From Toxoplasma gondii ME49 (taxonomy: Eukaryota > Apicomplexa > Conoidasida > Eucoccidiorida > Sarcocystidae), in contig NC_031478.1 of NCBI RefSeq assembly GCF_000006565.2, positions 6,638,057 through 6,702,056 of the forward strand: DNA of 64,000 nucleotides. Reading direction: 5' to 3'. Shown one piece after another: positions 22,681 through 34,256 of this stretch. The notes beneath the pieces are model-generated. The model did no database searches. It saw nothing but the letters and a program-made list of their open reading frames with translations, and had not been told where the DNA came from. The translations under genes and the position numbers were made by a program. Numbering within the stretch: position 1 is the stretch's first letter; each line of letters opens with the position of its first letter.

Positions 22681-22703
22681 ATATATATATATATATATAT
22701 ATT
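22681..22703. repeat. (TA)n microsatellite
   Basis: Uninterrupted TA run about 180 nt downstream (minus-strand sense) of the nucleotidyltransferase stop codon, probably in its 3' UTR. Confidence 0.9.
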
Positions 22704-22883
22704 TAGGTATGCATGCTGTGATACGATATGATTGAAAGCGTGAAAAATGCTTGTATTATGAGCCTCGACAGGAACTGGAGCATGCTGAAAATCGTCTCCG
22801 CGGACGGCGACATGCCGCCTAGCACCACCGCTGTGTTCTTCAGTTATTCGTCTCTTTCACCGCAGACAAAAGGGCACACTGAG

Positions 22884-25800
22884 TCAACTTTGAAACGAAA
22901 GTTGTTTGGCAGTGGGAGACCCTCTGCTGTGTGAAGAGCCAGGACATACCCCGATGAGACACTCGAGGGAAGCGAGTTGTCTTTCGACGCGCCTGTTTGT
23001 CGCGGAGGCCTTCTTCTTGTCCCGCTTGCTTGTGGCAGTCTGAAAAGAAAAAAACCGGCACAACTCACTCGATGCATCTGTCTACGCTGTCGAATCCTTG
23101 GGTGCGTCACGGAAGCCCCTCTGCCTGATATGAACCGAACGCCCGCGTGAATGTTAACTTGCAGACGTCGCCTCAGAATGTGCCTGCTGTGATGCAAAAG
23201 AATCCGGTTTACGGCTCACGCCGTGTAAATCTTGCGCCCGTCAGCTACAAAGACACCACTACAGACAGAGACCCTAAACACCGCCAAACGGTCCGCTCCA
23301 AGTTGATCTCTTGCCGTTCTCGGTCATCAACCCACGCGGAGACCTCTTGAGCAGACACCTGGACGTACTTTCCACATGAGGCTCTCTTGAAGCTCCGCGA
23401 ACTGCTGTCTGCTTTGTTCGAGTTCCAGCTGCCTTTCTTCGGGAGTCATCGCCGAGAGCACTTCGGGCCGCTGCAGCAGCGCCTCTCGCGTCCAGGCCCC
23501 GCGCACGAGGCGGCCCTGTTGAGCCCCAGGCGACGCGGCGTCGGTTTGTCCAGTCTCCTTCTTTCCACTTTCGTCTGCGTGGCCTTCTGCGCCTCGGCCG
23601 CGCAGGCCCCCTGCAGCGGCACTCGACCGCCTGCTGTTGCCATGCGAGAGGAGACTCACGCAGGTGGGGTTGCGGCGCGAGTCGCTCCGGCGGCTGTCCT
23701 CGCCGCGCTTCGGCGTCCCTGTCTCTTCAAAGCCCAAGGCGCCTGGAGCCGCCGTAGGGCTCGGGTCGAATCCATGCAGGCGTTTGTCGCCGGCGCCACC
23801 CGCCGCGGCTCCCCATGGACTGGCAGGCGTCGCGGGCGTACTGCGCCAGTTCACGTCCTCCTCGACGTCCCGGGCCTTTGAGGAGAAGAAAGCCTTCCGC
23901 GAGAAGGCCTGGGGCGCCTCGTAGTCGTCCCCTCGCCCCCAGTCGACGCCGCGGTCTGTTTTCGGAGTTGCACACTGCAAAACGCCTCCGGGCTCTCCGA
24001 CGCCAGCGGCGTCCCCGGACGTGGTGCCTGCTCCCTCGCTTTCGCCGTCGCCGAATCTCCGCGCCTCGCGCTCCGTCGGCGAGGCGACACCCGGAGGCCT
24101 CTCCTGGACGCCGCGTTCTTCGTGGGGGTTCTTCCCGCGCCAGCTCCCTCGTTCTTTTTCTTCGTCTCTGCGAGCCGAGGCGCGAAACGTCAGCGAAGAC
24201 GAAGACTGGAAGCAGTTACCTCTCGGGAGACGGTCCTCGCCTTTCGGCTCCATGTCACCGCGGGACCCTCGGTGAAGCGCAGAACTCGGGGTGTCGCGTA
24301 CGTCCTTTGTCTGGTCCTTCCGCGACTCTAAGGCTTCACTCACAGACGGGCGACGCGAGGGCCGTTGCGGCGAAGACGCAAGAGGCGCGGGCTCTTCATT
24401 GTGAGACGCTCGGTGCGGTGTCTCCTCATCGTCAGACGCTGGGGGCACCGTCACCTCATTGTGAGACGTTGGGGGCGCCGTCGCCTCATCGTGAGACGCT
24501 TGGGGCGCCGTCTCCTCGTCGCGCGCCGAGTCCCCGGAGCCTGAAAGCGACTTTCGCAGTGTCTCCGGAAAAAGAAGCAATAGAGGCTTGGAAGGCTGCT
24601 CGTGCACCTCCTTGAATGTCCCAAACAGTGTCGGATTGGCCTGCTGCTTCTCGCCCGTCTCGGCGTCCTCGTCTCTTTCTCTCTGGCCTTCCTTCCCGCT
24701 TTTTTTTTCTGTCATGTGTGAAGGCTCCGACGGGGCCGCGGCCTGGTGAGACGGAGAGGAGACACACGCCTCAGCGGGTCTCTTCGGCGCTGAAGAGGCG
24801 ACGGCCGCTTGACTCCCGGGGTCACAGAGAGAAACGACCTCCGACCGCGGCTTGGAGCCCAAGGTCGTGTCGTCGCAGTGCCTCCGCTTGGAGTGACCTG
24901 CAGCTTCCCTCTCTCCTTTGCTCATTTGGGTGATGGGGACAGCCGAAGCTGACCCGGAGGAGGGAGAAGCGTCTTTGCCCAGCGCACCGAGGGCCCCTGC
25001 GGCCGCGGTCGTTTTCGGGGGAGTCCTGATAACGATGGATGCCCAGTTTCGGGGCGGGGCTTGTTCGGCAGAGCCTGCTGAGTTTCGCGATGCAGCTGCA
25101 GAAAATGGAGATGTGGGGAAGGGGAATGAGACATCGGAGGCAAGCCAGGAGCTTTCGAGCGACGACCGCGACGCGCACCTGAGACCTGCTGTCTCACTCG
25201 CGCCCGCGGCTGGGCCTGCACATGAGGTCGCAGGCGACGTTTCGGTGCCTCCGACCTCGAGTCCGTGAGGCGCGTTCGTCTTTTCTCCGCGGCCGGCGAA
25301 TCCGCATCTGTCTCCTTCCTCCCGACCTCCTGAGGGGTTCTTCCCTGTCTCGCAACGCGCCTCGCGGTCGCCCGCCGACTTTCTCCCACTGCTTCCAGAG
25401 ACAGGGTGCTTGGCCTTGGCCGCACTTTTTTCCACCTCAGAGACAGGCGTTACAGTCGTGCTGCTCCGAGCAGCGACCGCGCTAGTTGGGCTCCACTGCT
25501 TCCTGGACCAACCCGTCGTCGACGCACCGGCCGCGACTGCGGCGAACGAAGGCGCTGCGTGGAGGGCAGTGGCCGCGCCGATGGTGACGGGCGCAGGGGC
25601 GGCGAGGCCCGCGGAGAATCGGGACGGCAGAATCACTGGAGCGACTGAGTCGTCGATCCCTGGCGAAGGAAGGCCTGTCGACAGCTTGTTCACCCCCTCC
25701 CTGAGAAGGCCGCTATCTTGAGTCCAGGAACTCGTATTCGAAGTCGCCTCTCCAGAGCCTGGGCTCCCGAGCTCGGCCTCTTTTCGGAGCGCTCCTTCCT

Positions 25801-28800
25801 CTGGGTCTTCCCGTCGACGCACTTCCTCTTCGTCTCTGCTCTGGCGCCGAGCGCCTCCTTCGGCAGGGGGGCCGCGCGCCAGCGCGTAGGCAGTCCTCAT
25901 GCGATACGCTTCCTCCGGCTCGCCCTTTGCGTCTGTGCCCCCCCTCGTTTCCTCGACCGACTCTGCACCCTCGCAGGGCCTCTGCCGAGGCCCCTCGTGC
26001 GGAGTCCCCACTTCCTGGCCAGACGCCGGGTCCTTCTGTCCCTCCTCACTTCGCCCCAGCTGGGATGGAGACGCAGGCACTCCTGCCGGCTCAAAGCCCC
26101 ATGCGCAGGATGAAATCTGAGTCGTGTGGAGAGGCGAAGGCAGCTGCACAGGAACGACCCAGGCCGCCGGTTTCTGTGGTCGTTCACCGTCTCTTTCGCT
26201 GCCTGCCTGGCCCGCGGGAGTCTCCGGCGGCTCTGCGTCTCCATGGCTGCTGCGCCAGCCCTTGCCGAGCGGCAGAGACAACGCGCTCGAGCCGGTCTCC
26301 GAAGGCAGAGGCCCGCTGCTGCGACACGGGAGAGACGGCCAGGAGACAGTGTCGTCCGGGCTGAAATCGAGGACTGGAGACTCGAACCGCCCCGAGACAC
26401 CCTGGCTGGGTGCGCCATCACCCTGCGCGCAGTGCCACGCACCGCCCCCGCCGTCACTGTGTGCGCGCACTGCGCGCTTCGACGGTGCAGCCTTCTGAGG
26501 ACCGCCCGCTACCCCGCTCTGTCGTTCTCCCGCCCCCGACATTCCGATCGCCTTGGGCGCGCGCGCTGCGGAAGCCTCTGCTCCGGGATCTCCGTCGTCT
26601 GCATTGGGGGCGCCGGGCGCATGCGAAGGCACCGACTGCGACCGCGGAGGGCCCGGGGCCGCGTCGTGGTCGCCGCCCCGACCCCCAGAGGTTCCTGCGT
26701 CGCCCTGACGCGCGGGCGAGTCCCCAGACCTGCAGAAGCTGCTCCAAGTTGTCTCCCGAGCTTGCTGGGTTCTGCCACTCCTCGGAGACACCTCCGCGCT
26801 CGGCGTGCCATCCTTGGGGCGTGCGCCGGAGGCCCCCTCGTTCCGAGAGGCCCAGCCCGCGTCTGTCCAGTTATGCGCCCCGGACGACGCAGACTGAAAA
26901 CCTACATCTGCCCCAGGAGCTTGTCGAAGACCCGTGACGAGGCCCTGCACTGACGCGCGCTTGTCGCTGCTCTTGTCTGCTTCCACCCTGTCCCAGCTTC
27001 TCCCGTCTTCGGTCTCTCGAGGTCTTCCTCCGGCCTCCCCACTGAGGGGCGAGCCCGCGGAGCCAGCGCAGGGCGCCTCGCCTGCATTGGGAAGAATCTT
27101 GCCGCCTCTGAGAGCGAAGGCATCGGGGAGCGGCTGGGTGTCGGAGCCCCGGGAGGCCGCCGTCCCACTCGCTTTCTCCCTCGGAGGGTCAGGGCCTCCC
27201 ACGGCCCCCGCAAGACTGCTGCTCCTCTTGAACTTGGCGTCACCGGCTGGAGTCGATCCCGGACCGCCTGCAGGGTGTCCTAGCGTCCCTGCGGACTGTC
27301 CAGGGAGATCCGCATTCGGCAGACTCGCCGCTGCATGCGCGACGGAAGCCCAAGACCTGCCGAGCGGCCCCGGAGCCGCGCCAGTGCTTCTCTCGCTGCT
27401 GAGGACTGAGGAGGCTCTGGACCGCGACGCTGCGCCGACTTCGCCCGAGGCGCTGCGCGACATCGCAGGCCACGCGTTCGCCCTGCTGTCTCCCTCAGCC
27501 GCAGACGCGAAAAAAGGCGCGAGGGGCCCCGGACCTGGCACGGTTTCGGAGCCTGCGTCACTGGAGCCGTCGGAGCGCGAGGAAAACCTTCCCACGGAAA
27601 ATCCGGGACTGGGGTCTGCGCCCGAGTCGCCGAGTCCGGCGGCCTCCTGAGACCCTCCGCTTCGGCGCCGCAGCCCAGCAACCTGTGCGGCACTCGCCAG
27701 CGAAGGGCCTTTCTCCGCCACGAAACTGGCCTTCTCTGAAAAAGCAAGGCTCTGCTTCGAGTTGCCCAGGCTCTGCGAGGATAGGAACTTCCTCGGCGTC
27801 GCACCGCCCTCGCGCCTCCCTGGCTCACCTTTCTCGCTCCGCCCTCCAGGCGCGAGCGCTGGTGGCACCCCAGCGAAACCTGAGCCAGGGGCTCCCATCA
27901 TTCCTGTCGCTTGCGCAAGGCTCCAGCGTGGAGCGTTCATCGAGTTCCGGCCCGTGTGAGAGCCTCGCGCCGCAGCCGCCTCTTCGCCCACTGCGCTCTG
28001 CAGCGCGCCGCTCATGCTGCGCCGGCGCGGCCGCCCCGCAGGCCCCGAGGCGAGCGAGTGGGCGCCGTGTGGCGCGCGCTGGGCGAAGGGCGCCTGGCGA
28101 AAGTGCCCCGAGCTTCCGGGACCTAGGTTGCCGGCTGCAGGCGCGGCGGAGTCTCCGAGAGCAGTCCCCGACAAGGTCAGACCAGCTCCGCTGTAGACGA
28201 AGGTTCCAGTCTGCGCAGCACGCCGCGAACCGAGGAAGTGCGAGGCGCCGTACGGCCCGCCGCTCGACGCATAGCCCGCGGCCGCGGGTCCCGCACCGCT
28301 GCGCGACGACGAACAGCCAAACGGATTCGACGACGAGCCCCCAGCAGGCCCTGCCGGATTGAGAACCACGACGCCTTGGCCCCCGAGAACAGAGGCGGGA
28401 CAGGTCCCTGGTGCACTCGCATGCCGCGAAGGAAGCCCGGCCGGAGTCGCGGAGGCGCCGCCGCCACTCCCCGAGCCTGCAGGGTCCCCAGAGGCTCCGC
28501 CGGGACCCACTGGCACACCCGTGAGACTGCAGAACTCCGCCTGGGGGAGCGAGGGTCGCGAACCTACGTGGGCGGCGTCGGCGCCGGGAGCCGAGTGCGT
28601 CCGAGCCGAGCCGAGTGACGGAGGCGAAGAAGCCGAATGGGGGCCAAAAGGATAGACGCGTGGCGACGAGAGAGGCAGCAGAAGATGAAGGCGGGGGTGT
28701 GGTCGATTTGGCGCCCCGGCACACACAGGCGAAGACTCTTGGGAAGACTGGGCATACGTTCGATGCAGAGAAAGTTCACTGCTCGTGCTTCCTCTGCGAC

Positions 28801-31800
28801 GCCGTCGTCCTTTCCGTTCGTGGCTCTCGAGGCTGTCTCCGCTTCCCTCTGGCGAACTGTCGCCTTCTCGAGCGCCGGCACTGCCTTCTCTCTCAGGGCT
28901 CGTTCTTCCACCTGACTCGGCAACTTTACACAAGCTCGAAGACCCATCCGGGTGCCCCGCGGCCGCATCAGTTGTCAATGCTGATGCGTCACGTACGCGT
29001 TTCGCTGCTTCTTCGGCGTCGGGCGTGGAGGCCTCTACTTCACTGGCTACCGCGCCGTCGTCGCCCTGCGAGGGCGCTTCGCGGGTGAGTCTCCGCTGCG
29101 GCGCTGTCCTCGCGTCTTCGCCGTCGTCGTCCGGTCGCCTGTGGCCGGGCGAAGTGACTCCGTTCAAGAAGTCGGCGATCTCTTCTAGGCGCCGTCGCCA
29201 CACGTCGACTCCCAGGCCACAGATGTCGCCCAAAACGTCGTCGCCCCGAACAGCCCGCTCTTCAGAGGTCCCGGCGGCTTCCAGGCCCAGGTCCGCCTTC
29301 TTGCCCGCCTGAGCGGCGTCGGAGACAGAGAAGGCCGAGGGCGACGAGGCGGACTGGACCAAATGTGAAGGCAGCGAATTCGGCTGACGCAGAAGCTGAC
29401 AGAGATCAAGGAGACTCGCGGCCTCAAGGTCCCCGAGAGTCAGGGGATCCGACAGCTTCTCCTCCTCGAGAAGAGCGTCGTACAGCCCGCTGTCGCTCTG
29501 CCAGTCGTCATCGGAGCTCGACGCCGCGCCGTCATCGCCTTCCTCGCCTCGCGTCCTGTCTTTCCTCGACGACGCTGTCGAACATGCATGCGACGTCTCC
29601 GAATCGACGTCTTGCTCTTCTTGCTCCGGAGCCAGCGCTGAAACAAGAGGCGAAGCGTCATCCCTCTTGCTCGCTGTCACCGCCCCGCCTTTCTCGGCCT
29701 CTCCGCTGCACGTCTCATGGCATGCACTCTCCGGCTGGGTCACGCCCGCAGAGCCCAAAGAAGAACTGCGTCGATTTCGTCGTTGGTCAACAACTTCAGG
29801 TTCGGAATATTTCAACGCGGGCGACGCTGTGCTTGGTCGTCTCGCCGCCTCTTCACTTCCCCTCCGACTCGACGAATTTCCGGAATTACTTCTGCCCTCC
29901 TGCATGCGCGCCGTCTGTGCTCCCTGGTCTCGGTTTCCGCGGAGAGAGCGGTGCTCTGTGGCTTCACCGTCGCGAGGAGTTGACGCGTCCGCGTGCTGTC
30001 CTCCTTTCCGCGGTGGCGCCTCCTTGCGGTTTTGCACCTTGTCTCCGCTGTCGCTCCCCTCCTCCACCTCCTCCACCTCGCTCTTGCCGCGCGCGCCACT
30101 GGGCTTCTCCGGGGCCGCGTCTGCCGCCAGTGCGGGCGCCGCCGCAGCAGAGGCGAGGTGAGGCGACCTGCGACTCGGGGGGCCCTCAGACATCGCGGGG
30201 GCGACACCACGCGAGGGCGAGAAGCGACGGAGGGAGCGCCGCCTTCTGCTGGTGCCTTGCTTGACGTTGCCGCGGGAGTCTGAGTCTGCGTCGGAGGACG
30301 AGGCCGGCATAATGTCGGCCCCGTGGCCGTAGCAGCGGCACAGACAGTCGGAGCCTGCGGACGCACCGACGGAGGGTGGGTGCGTCGACGCCGGGGCAGA
30401 GGCGCAGACGAACTGCTGCACATGGTCTCGCTTCCGCTTTTCCGAGTCCGCGCCGCGGCCCCCTGGAGAGGCGCCAGCATGCTTGGGGAGCGACGGCAAG
30501 GACGCGAACGGCGCTTGGCCAGGGTGATGAAGGTCGGAGCGCGCCGAGTCGAGCGGCAGCCGGGGCAGGGATACACCCAGCGCGGGCCTTCCGCGGGAAG
30601 GCGAAACCAGTGGGAAGGTGATCAGAGGCCGCAGCACAGGGTACGCGACATCGGGCGACTTTATCCGGTCCAACAGCTGGTACGAGTTGGGCAGAAACAG
30701 CCGACGGAACCGCGCCGCGTCGCCGGACGCGAGGACTTGCGTCAGGGCCTGCAGGCCCTTTTTCATCGCATGCAGAAGGCGGTAGAAGGCGGTCTCGCTC
30801 ACGCTGCGGGCGAGGTTGTTGCCGTTGTGCAGCGGGTCTACGACGTTCATACTTCGAAACAGAAAAGGACTCTTCCGCCAGCCTGAGGCTCCCCCCACGC
30901 CCGCAGACACACTCGAGGCGTGGCTGCCCGCAGGCGCCCCGGCCGACCCAGGAGGCGGAACTCTTCGATTCGAAAAGGAAGACGACAGAGCCGAAGCGTG
31001 CGAAGGCGTCGACGCGCTGCTTCCCCCTCCGACAGAGCTCGCCCCAGCGCCGCCGGACCCACTTGCCCCGACGGAGAAGCCTGGAACGCCACGCGCGCCC
31101 GACCCCCGTTGCGTCGTCGCAGCCCCGTACGCGCCGTAGGAGTGTCGGAACCTGACATACAACGCAGACAGCAGAATGCATGCGTCTGAGCGGCAGTTGC
31201 GGGGCCTTCTTTGTGCTTCTTCCGCGTCTTGGCGCCGCCAGCAAACATGCCGTCTTCGCATGGCACCCGTCGAGTCCTTGGAGGCCTCCGTGCACGACGG
31301 AAAGCCACCGTCTGTTCAGCAGACGTCTGAACTGTTTCGACGCGCTTCGACCCCTCATAGTTCGCCACAAGTACAGACACTCATCACACAAAAGGGAGAC
31401 TGCCCGCGCCATCACTTCTCCCCATCCTGCTTGTCTTCCCTTGCATTTCCTTAACCTAGTTCGACCCTCCGTTCTTCTCTCTCTCTCCTTCTACTTCTCG
31501 GTCGCTTCCGGTTTCAACAGATGCTCCCTTCTTCCCGCACATACCTGTATCTGCATTCCTCGACGAATTCGACGCTTTCCATCATCCGAGCCATGTTGGT
31601 GGAGGGTCCCTGGGCCTGCAAGACTTCGGAGGCGGCCCGACCCGCAGGCGGGGCGAGGGGAAGGCCGATGTCCCCCGCGTGACTCCTCGGGAGCGTGAGG
31701 GCGGCATGATGCGGAACGGTGCCGCGTTGCTGCTGCATCAGCAGCATGAGGACTGCTGCGCGTTCGAGCTGAGGGTCGTCGTCCACTCCCGGCGCCCAGC

Positions 31801-34256
31801 CATTCTCATCTTTCCTCTGTCGCCTCGCCAGCAGCCAGGGGGCCTCGCGGCCCTCGTACTCGACCCCCACCCAGTGCTCGCCCATGAAGCGGCCACCATC
31901 CGGCGCCTGGGTCGCGACCGCTGTGGGCTCGCCGCGGCGGCAGTGCGGCGCGAGACCCGGCTTCGCCGGCGGGTGTTCGTCGGCCCTGGGACGCGCGTTT
32001 GAGGCGGCGGACGCAGGCGAGAGAGGCGGCGTCGGCGCGTTGGCCTTCGAGTCCAGCAGGCCGTCGAACATGGAGGGTGCAGGGAACAACTGGGGGGCCT
32101 GCAGGGGCGCCGCCGAAGGCGACACTGCGTCTGGGCCAGAAGCAAGGGTGCCTCCGCAATTGCGCCGGGAGGGCAGCGGGGCGGAGCCGCCGCGGCGATC
32201 CTGCACGGACGAAGTTCGCGTGATGAACGTCAGCGGGAGGGCGCCGCAGGCAGTGACCGCGTAGCGGTCCCAGTGGAAAGAGGAGTAGTAGGAGAAGAAC
32301 TGGTAGAGGAGATGCAGGGGCGTCGGCAGGAGCGCCGCAGGGAAGACGTGGAACAAGTGGAGGACGAGCGCTTCGACACAGTAGGTGGCGAGCAGCCCCG
32401 AACGGCTCCCGAGCAGATGCGATTCGTACGCGAACCATGACTTGATGAGGAGCACGGAACGCTTGAACAGATGGTTCCGTCCGATCCGTCTGTCAGCTAG
32501 CTCGAGGAAGACCAGCGAACAACACCCTCCGACCTTGTTCACCGATACGTCTACGGCAATGCCGCTCACGATACACTTCAGGATGCGTACTTCGGCGTCC
32601 ACGAGAGAAGCCTCGCGCAGAGGAAACGTCTTGTGCGACTTCACCTCTGCACGCTGGAACTTCTCGAGCAACACCGCTAGCAACGCGTCGCTCTCCTCCT
32701 CGCCTTCCAGCACCCCCGTCCGCCGATTGAACGAAATGACGCCGATGTCCAGGTCCCCGTCGGGCAGAAACGTCCGCAAAGGAAACGAGCCGTATCGATA
32801 CACCGCAATGGTGATCTCGTCCTCGTCCGCGCAGGACCCAGACGAAGCCTGCCGACCTTCAGGAGACAACGAAGAAGAGGAAAAAGAGGCTTCAGAAGAC
32901 GAGACAACAGACGCGACGGAAGGGGAGCACTCTGCGAGAGGCGCGGCTTCTCGCCGTCGCGGACTATCTCCGTCGGAGTGTCGAGGGGAGTCCCTCTGAC
33001 CGGGCTCGGGCCAGGCCGACTCACAGAGCGCCTCCGTTGCGGATTCCGCTCGCCTCTCTCTTTCTCGCAGCTTGGGGCTTTCTGGAGACGCGATATGGTC
33101 TGAAGTAGCCTCGCAGGTGCCGCGTCTCTGTTCGCGTTCTCGACAGTCTCGGTCTGTCTCCTCCGCTCTTCTTCGAACTCGACAACACAGACACTCGCAG
33201 GGAGACGCGCCGCCCGACGTCTCGCCACTGTTCTGAGAGGCCGACGCGCTGCCTCCAGACCCTCTCTCCTCACAAACGCACCACTCCGGTGATTTGCCTT
33301 TCTCGCCTTCTCCTTCCGTCAGTTCTCCCTCGTCCGAACCTGTGCCGACTTCCGACGCGTCTCTTTCTTCTCCCTTCTCCTCCCGGCCCTTCTCCACTTC
33401 ACCGTCGCGTCTTCGGCGCCCGCACACTGGGCAAAACGCCGTTTCCGGAACGCCTCCTTTCCTGTCATGTCGGGCACAACAGGGACAACTGCATGCGTCG
33501 CCAGGCGCAGAGGCCGAGGCCCTCCGGGACTGCCCCGGAACGCGCGCGCCTGCTGTCTCCTCCTCTTCGCCTCCCCCGGTCTTTGCCGCCTCTGCTCGAG
33601 TGCCTTCCTCTGCTCGAGTGCCTTCCTCTGCCCCGCTTCCTCTTGCCGGCCGGCTCGGCTCGTCGTTGACCTCGAGTCGACCGCCAGACGAAAAGGAAGC
33701 GGACGCGCTCCGCGAAGCCTCGCACTGTCGCACTCTCCACTCCCGAAAGGTCTCCAGAATGAGACCGCGAAGATACCGGAAAACCTCCAGGCGCTTGCGC
33801 GAACGATCTGTGTTGGGGCCTGCAGATACGACAGACACACAAATCGCGCCACGGTGAGCGAGAGGAAAGCGGTGGAGCGACCGGAAGCAACGGGGAACGG
33901 AAGACGAGGAACGAAGCAACAGCACACGATGTGAAGGCATGTGGAGACTTGGAGGCCGGGTGGTTTCGAGGACTGCCTCGCGCCGGCAGGCGAACGGGCA
34001 CACAGCGGAGGAGTCAGCGAGAACCATCTGGGGGCGGGAACATACAGGGGTGGTTCGGGGTCTTCTGGAGTTGCCTGAAAAGTCACTGCATGCAACGATA
34101 TGGAAGCGAGAGAGAGGCGGAGCGACCTTCTTCGTGGGCTGTGTAGCAAGAGAATGCGTTGCCCATGTGAATCCGCGACACCTTACCGATTTCGAGAATA
34201 AACTCATCAGTCAGGCTTTCCAGTCCTCGGATGTCTGCACGCTGAGTCCTCGGCAT
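22884..34256 (-). CDS. Giant non-canonical nucleotidyltransferase (PAP/OAS1-type), 3427 aa
   Basis: Predicted nucleotidyl transfer to RNA by a non-canonical poly(A)/(U) polymerase-type enzyme. Exons: 34256-34187, 33819-31545, 31151-23369, 23039-22884; phases agree at every join and the sum is 3428 codons including TGA. The catalytic core has a GS motif at residues 367-368, followed by DGDLD with the metal-binding pair D379/D381 and a third acidic candidate near D447 (AVDVSVN). A PAP/OAS1 substrate-binding region with SRSGLLATYCVEALVL follows. After about 240 low-complexity residues comes NVVDPLHNGNNLARSVS near residue 880, a block typical of plant nucleotidyltransferases of the At3g61690 type. 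The remaining about 2500 residues are Ser/Gly/Ala/Glu-rich and probably disordered; they are encoded almost wholly by one 7.8-kb GC-rich exon. The start ATG at 34256 is the first in frame. The catalytic assignment is strong; the in vivo nucleotide and RNA target are unknown. Confidence 0.88.
23040..23368 (-). other. Last intron of the nucleotidyltransferase gene
   Basis: Donor AAA|GTACGT and an acceptor preceded by a strong pyrimidine run ending CTTTTCAG. Without splicing, the frame stops after 14 further codons. With it, the protein gains a basic 51-residue C-terminus. Confidence 0.65.
24391..24510 (-). repeat. Four 30-bp tandem repeats inside the nucleotidyltransferase exon
   Basis: Units 24391-24420, 24421-24450, 24451-24480 and 24481-24510 are imperfect copies, with a degenerate fifth copy after 24510. 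They encode ten-residue repeats such as ASHDEATAPP and TSHNEVTVPP, and the frame is preserved by the unit length. Confidence 0.9.
31152..31544 (-). other. Intron within the nucleotidyltransferase gene
   Basis: 393-nt intron; donor ACAG|GTATGT and acceptor GTATGTCAG|G. It joins the catalytic exon (ending ECRYR) to the exon with RHSYGAYG in frame, and so links the catalytic half to the NVVDPL block as expected for the family. Confidence 0.8.
33820..34186 (-). other. First intron of the nucleotidyltransferase gene
   Basis: 367-nt intron; donor ATCG|GTAAGG and acceptor GTATCTGCAG|GC. The frame upstream of 33819 is open across most of the intron, which makes the exon look longer than it is. Splicing gives a continuous N-terminus EFILEIGPNTDRSRKRLEV. 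Confidence 0.8.

Larger units (their letters stand above)
15651..22883. other. Long intergenic region with no well-supported gene
   Basis: This holds the promoter and 5' UTR of the minus-strand gene starting at 15650 and, at the right, the 3' UTR of the nucleotidyltransferase gene ending at 22884. Open frames of 100-250 codons occur on both strands (plus 17799-18494, plus 19840-20403, minus 22642-21908), but none has recognisable motifs. The stretch 18500-20500 is visibly more AT-rich than its surroundings. I found no tRNA, rRNA or mobile-element signature by eye. Confidence 0.55.

Noticed and set aside
29365..30264. Long plus-strand ORFs across 23.4-31.4 kb
   Set aside because: They are antisense shadows of the GC-rich nucleotidyltransferase exon, with no motifs and no splice-coherent partners.
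33820..34207. N-terminal 130 codons of the long open frame before the nucleotidyltransferase core
   Set aside because: Strong donor and acceptor sites with matching phase show that this is intron 1; the sequence lacks conservation-like features.
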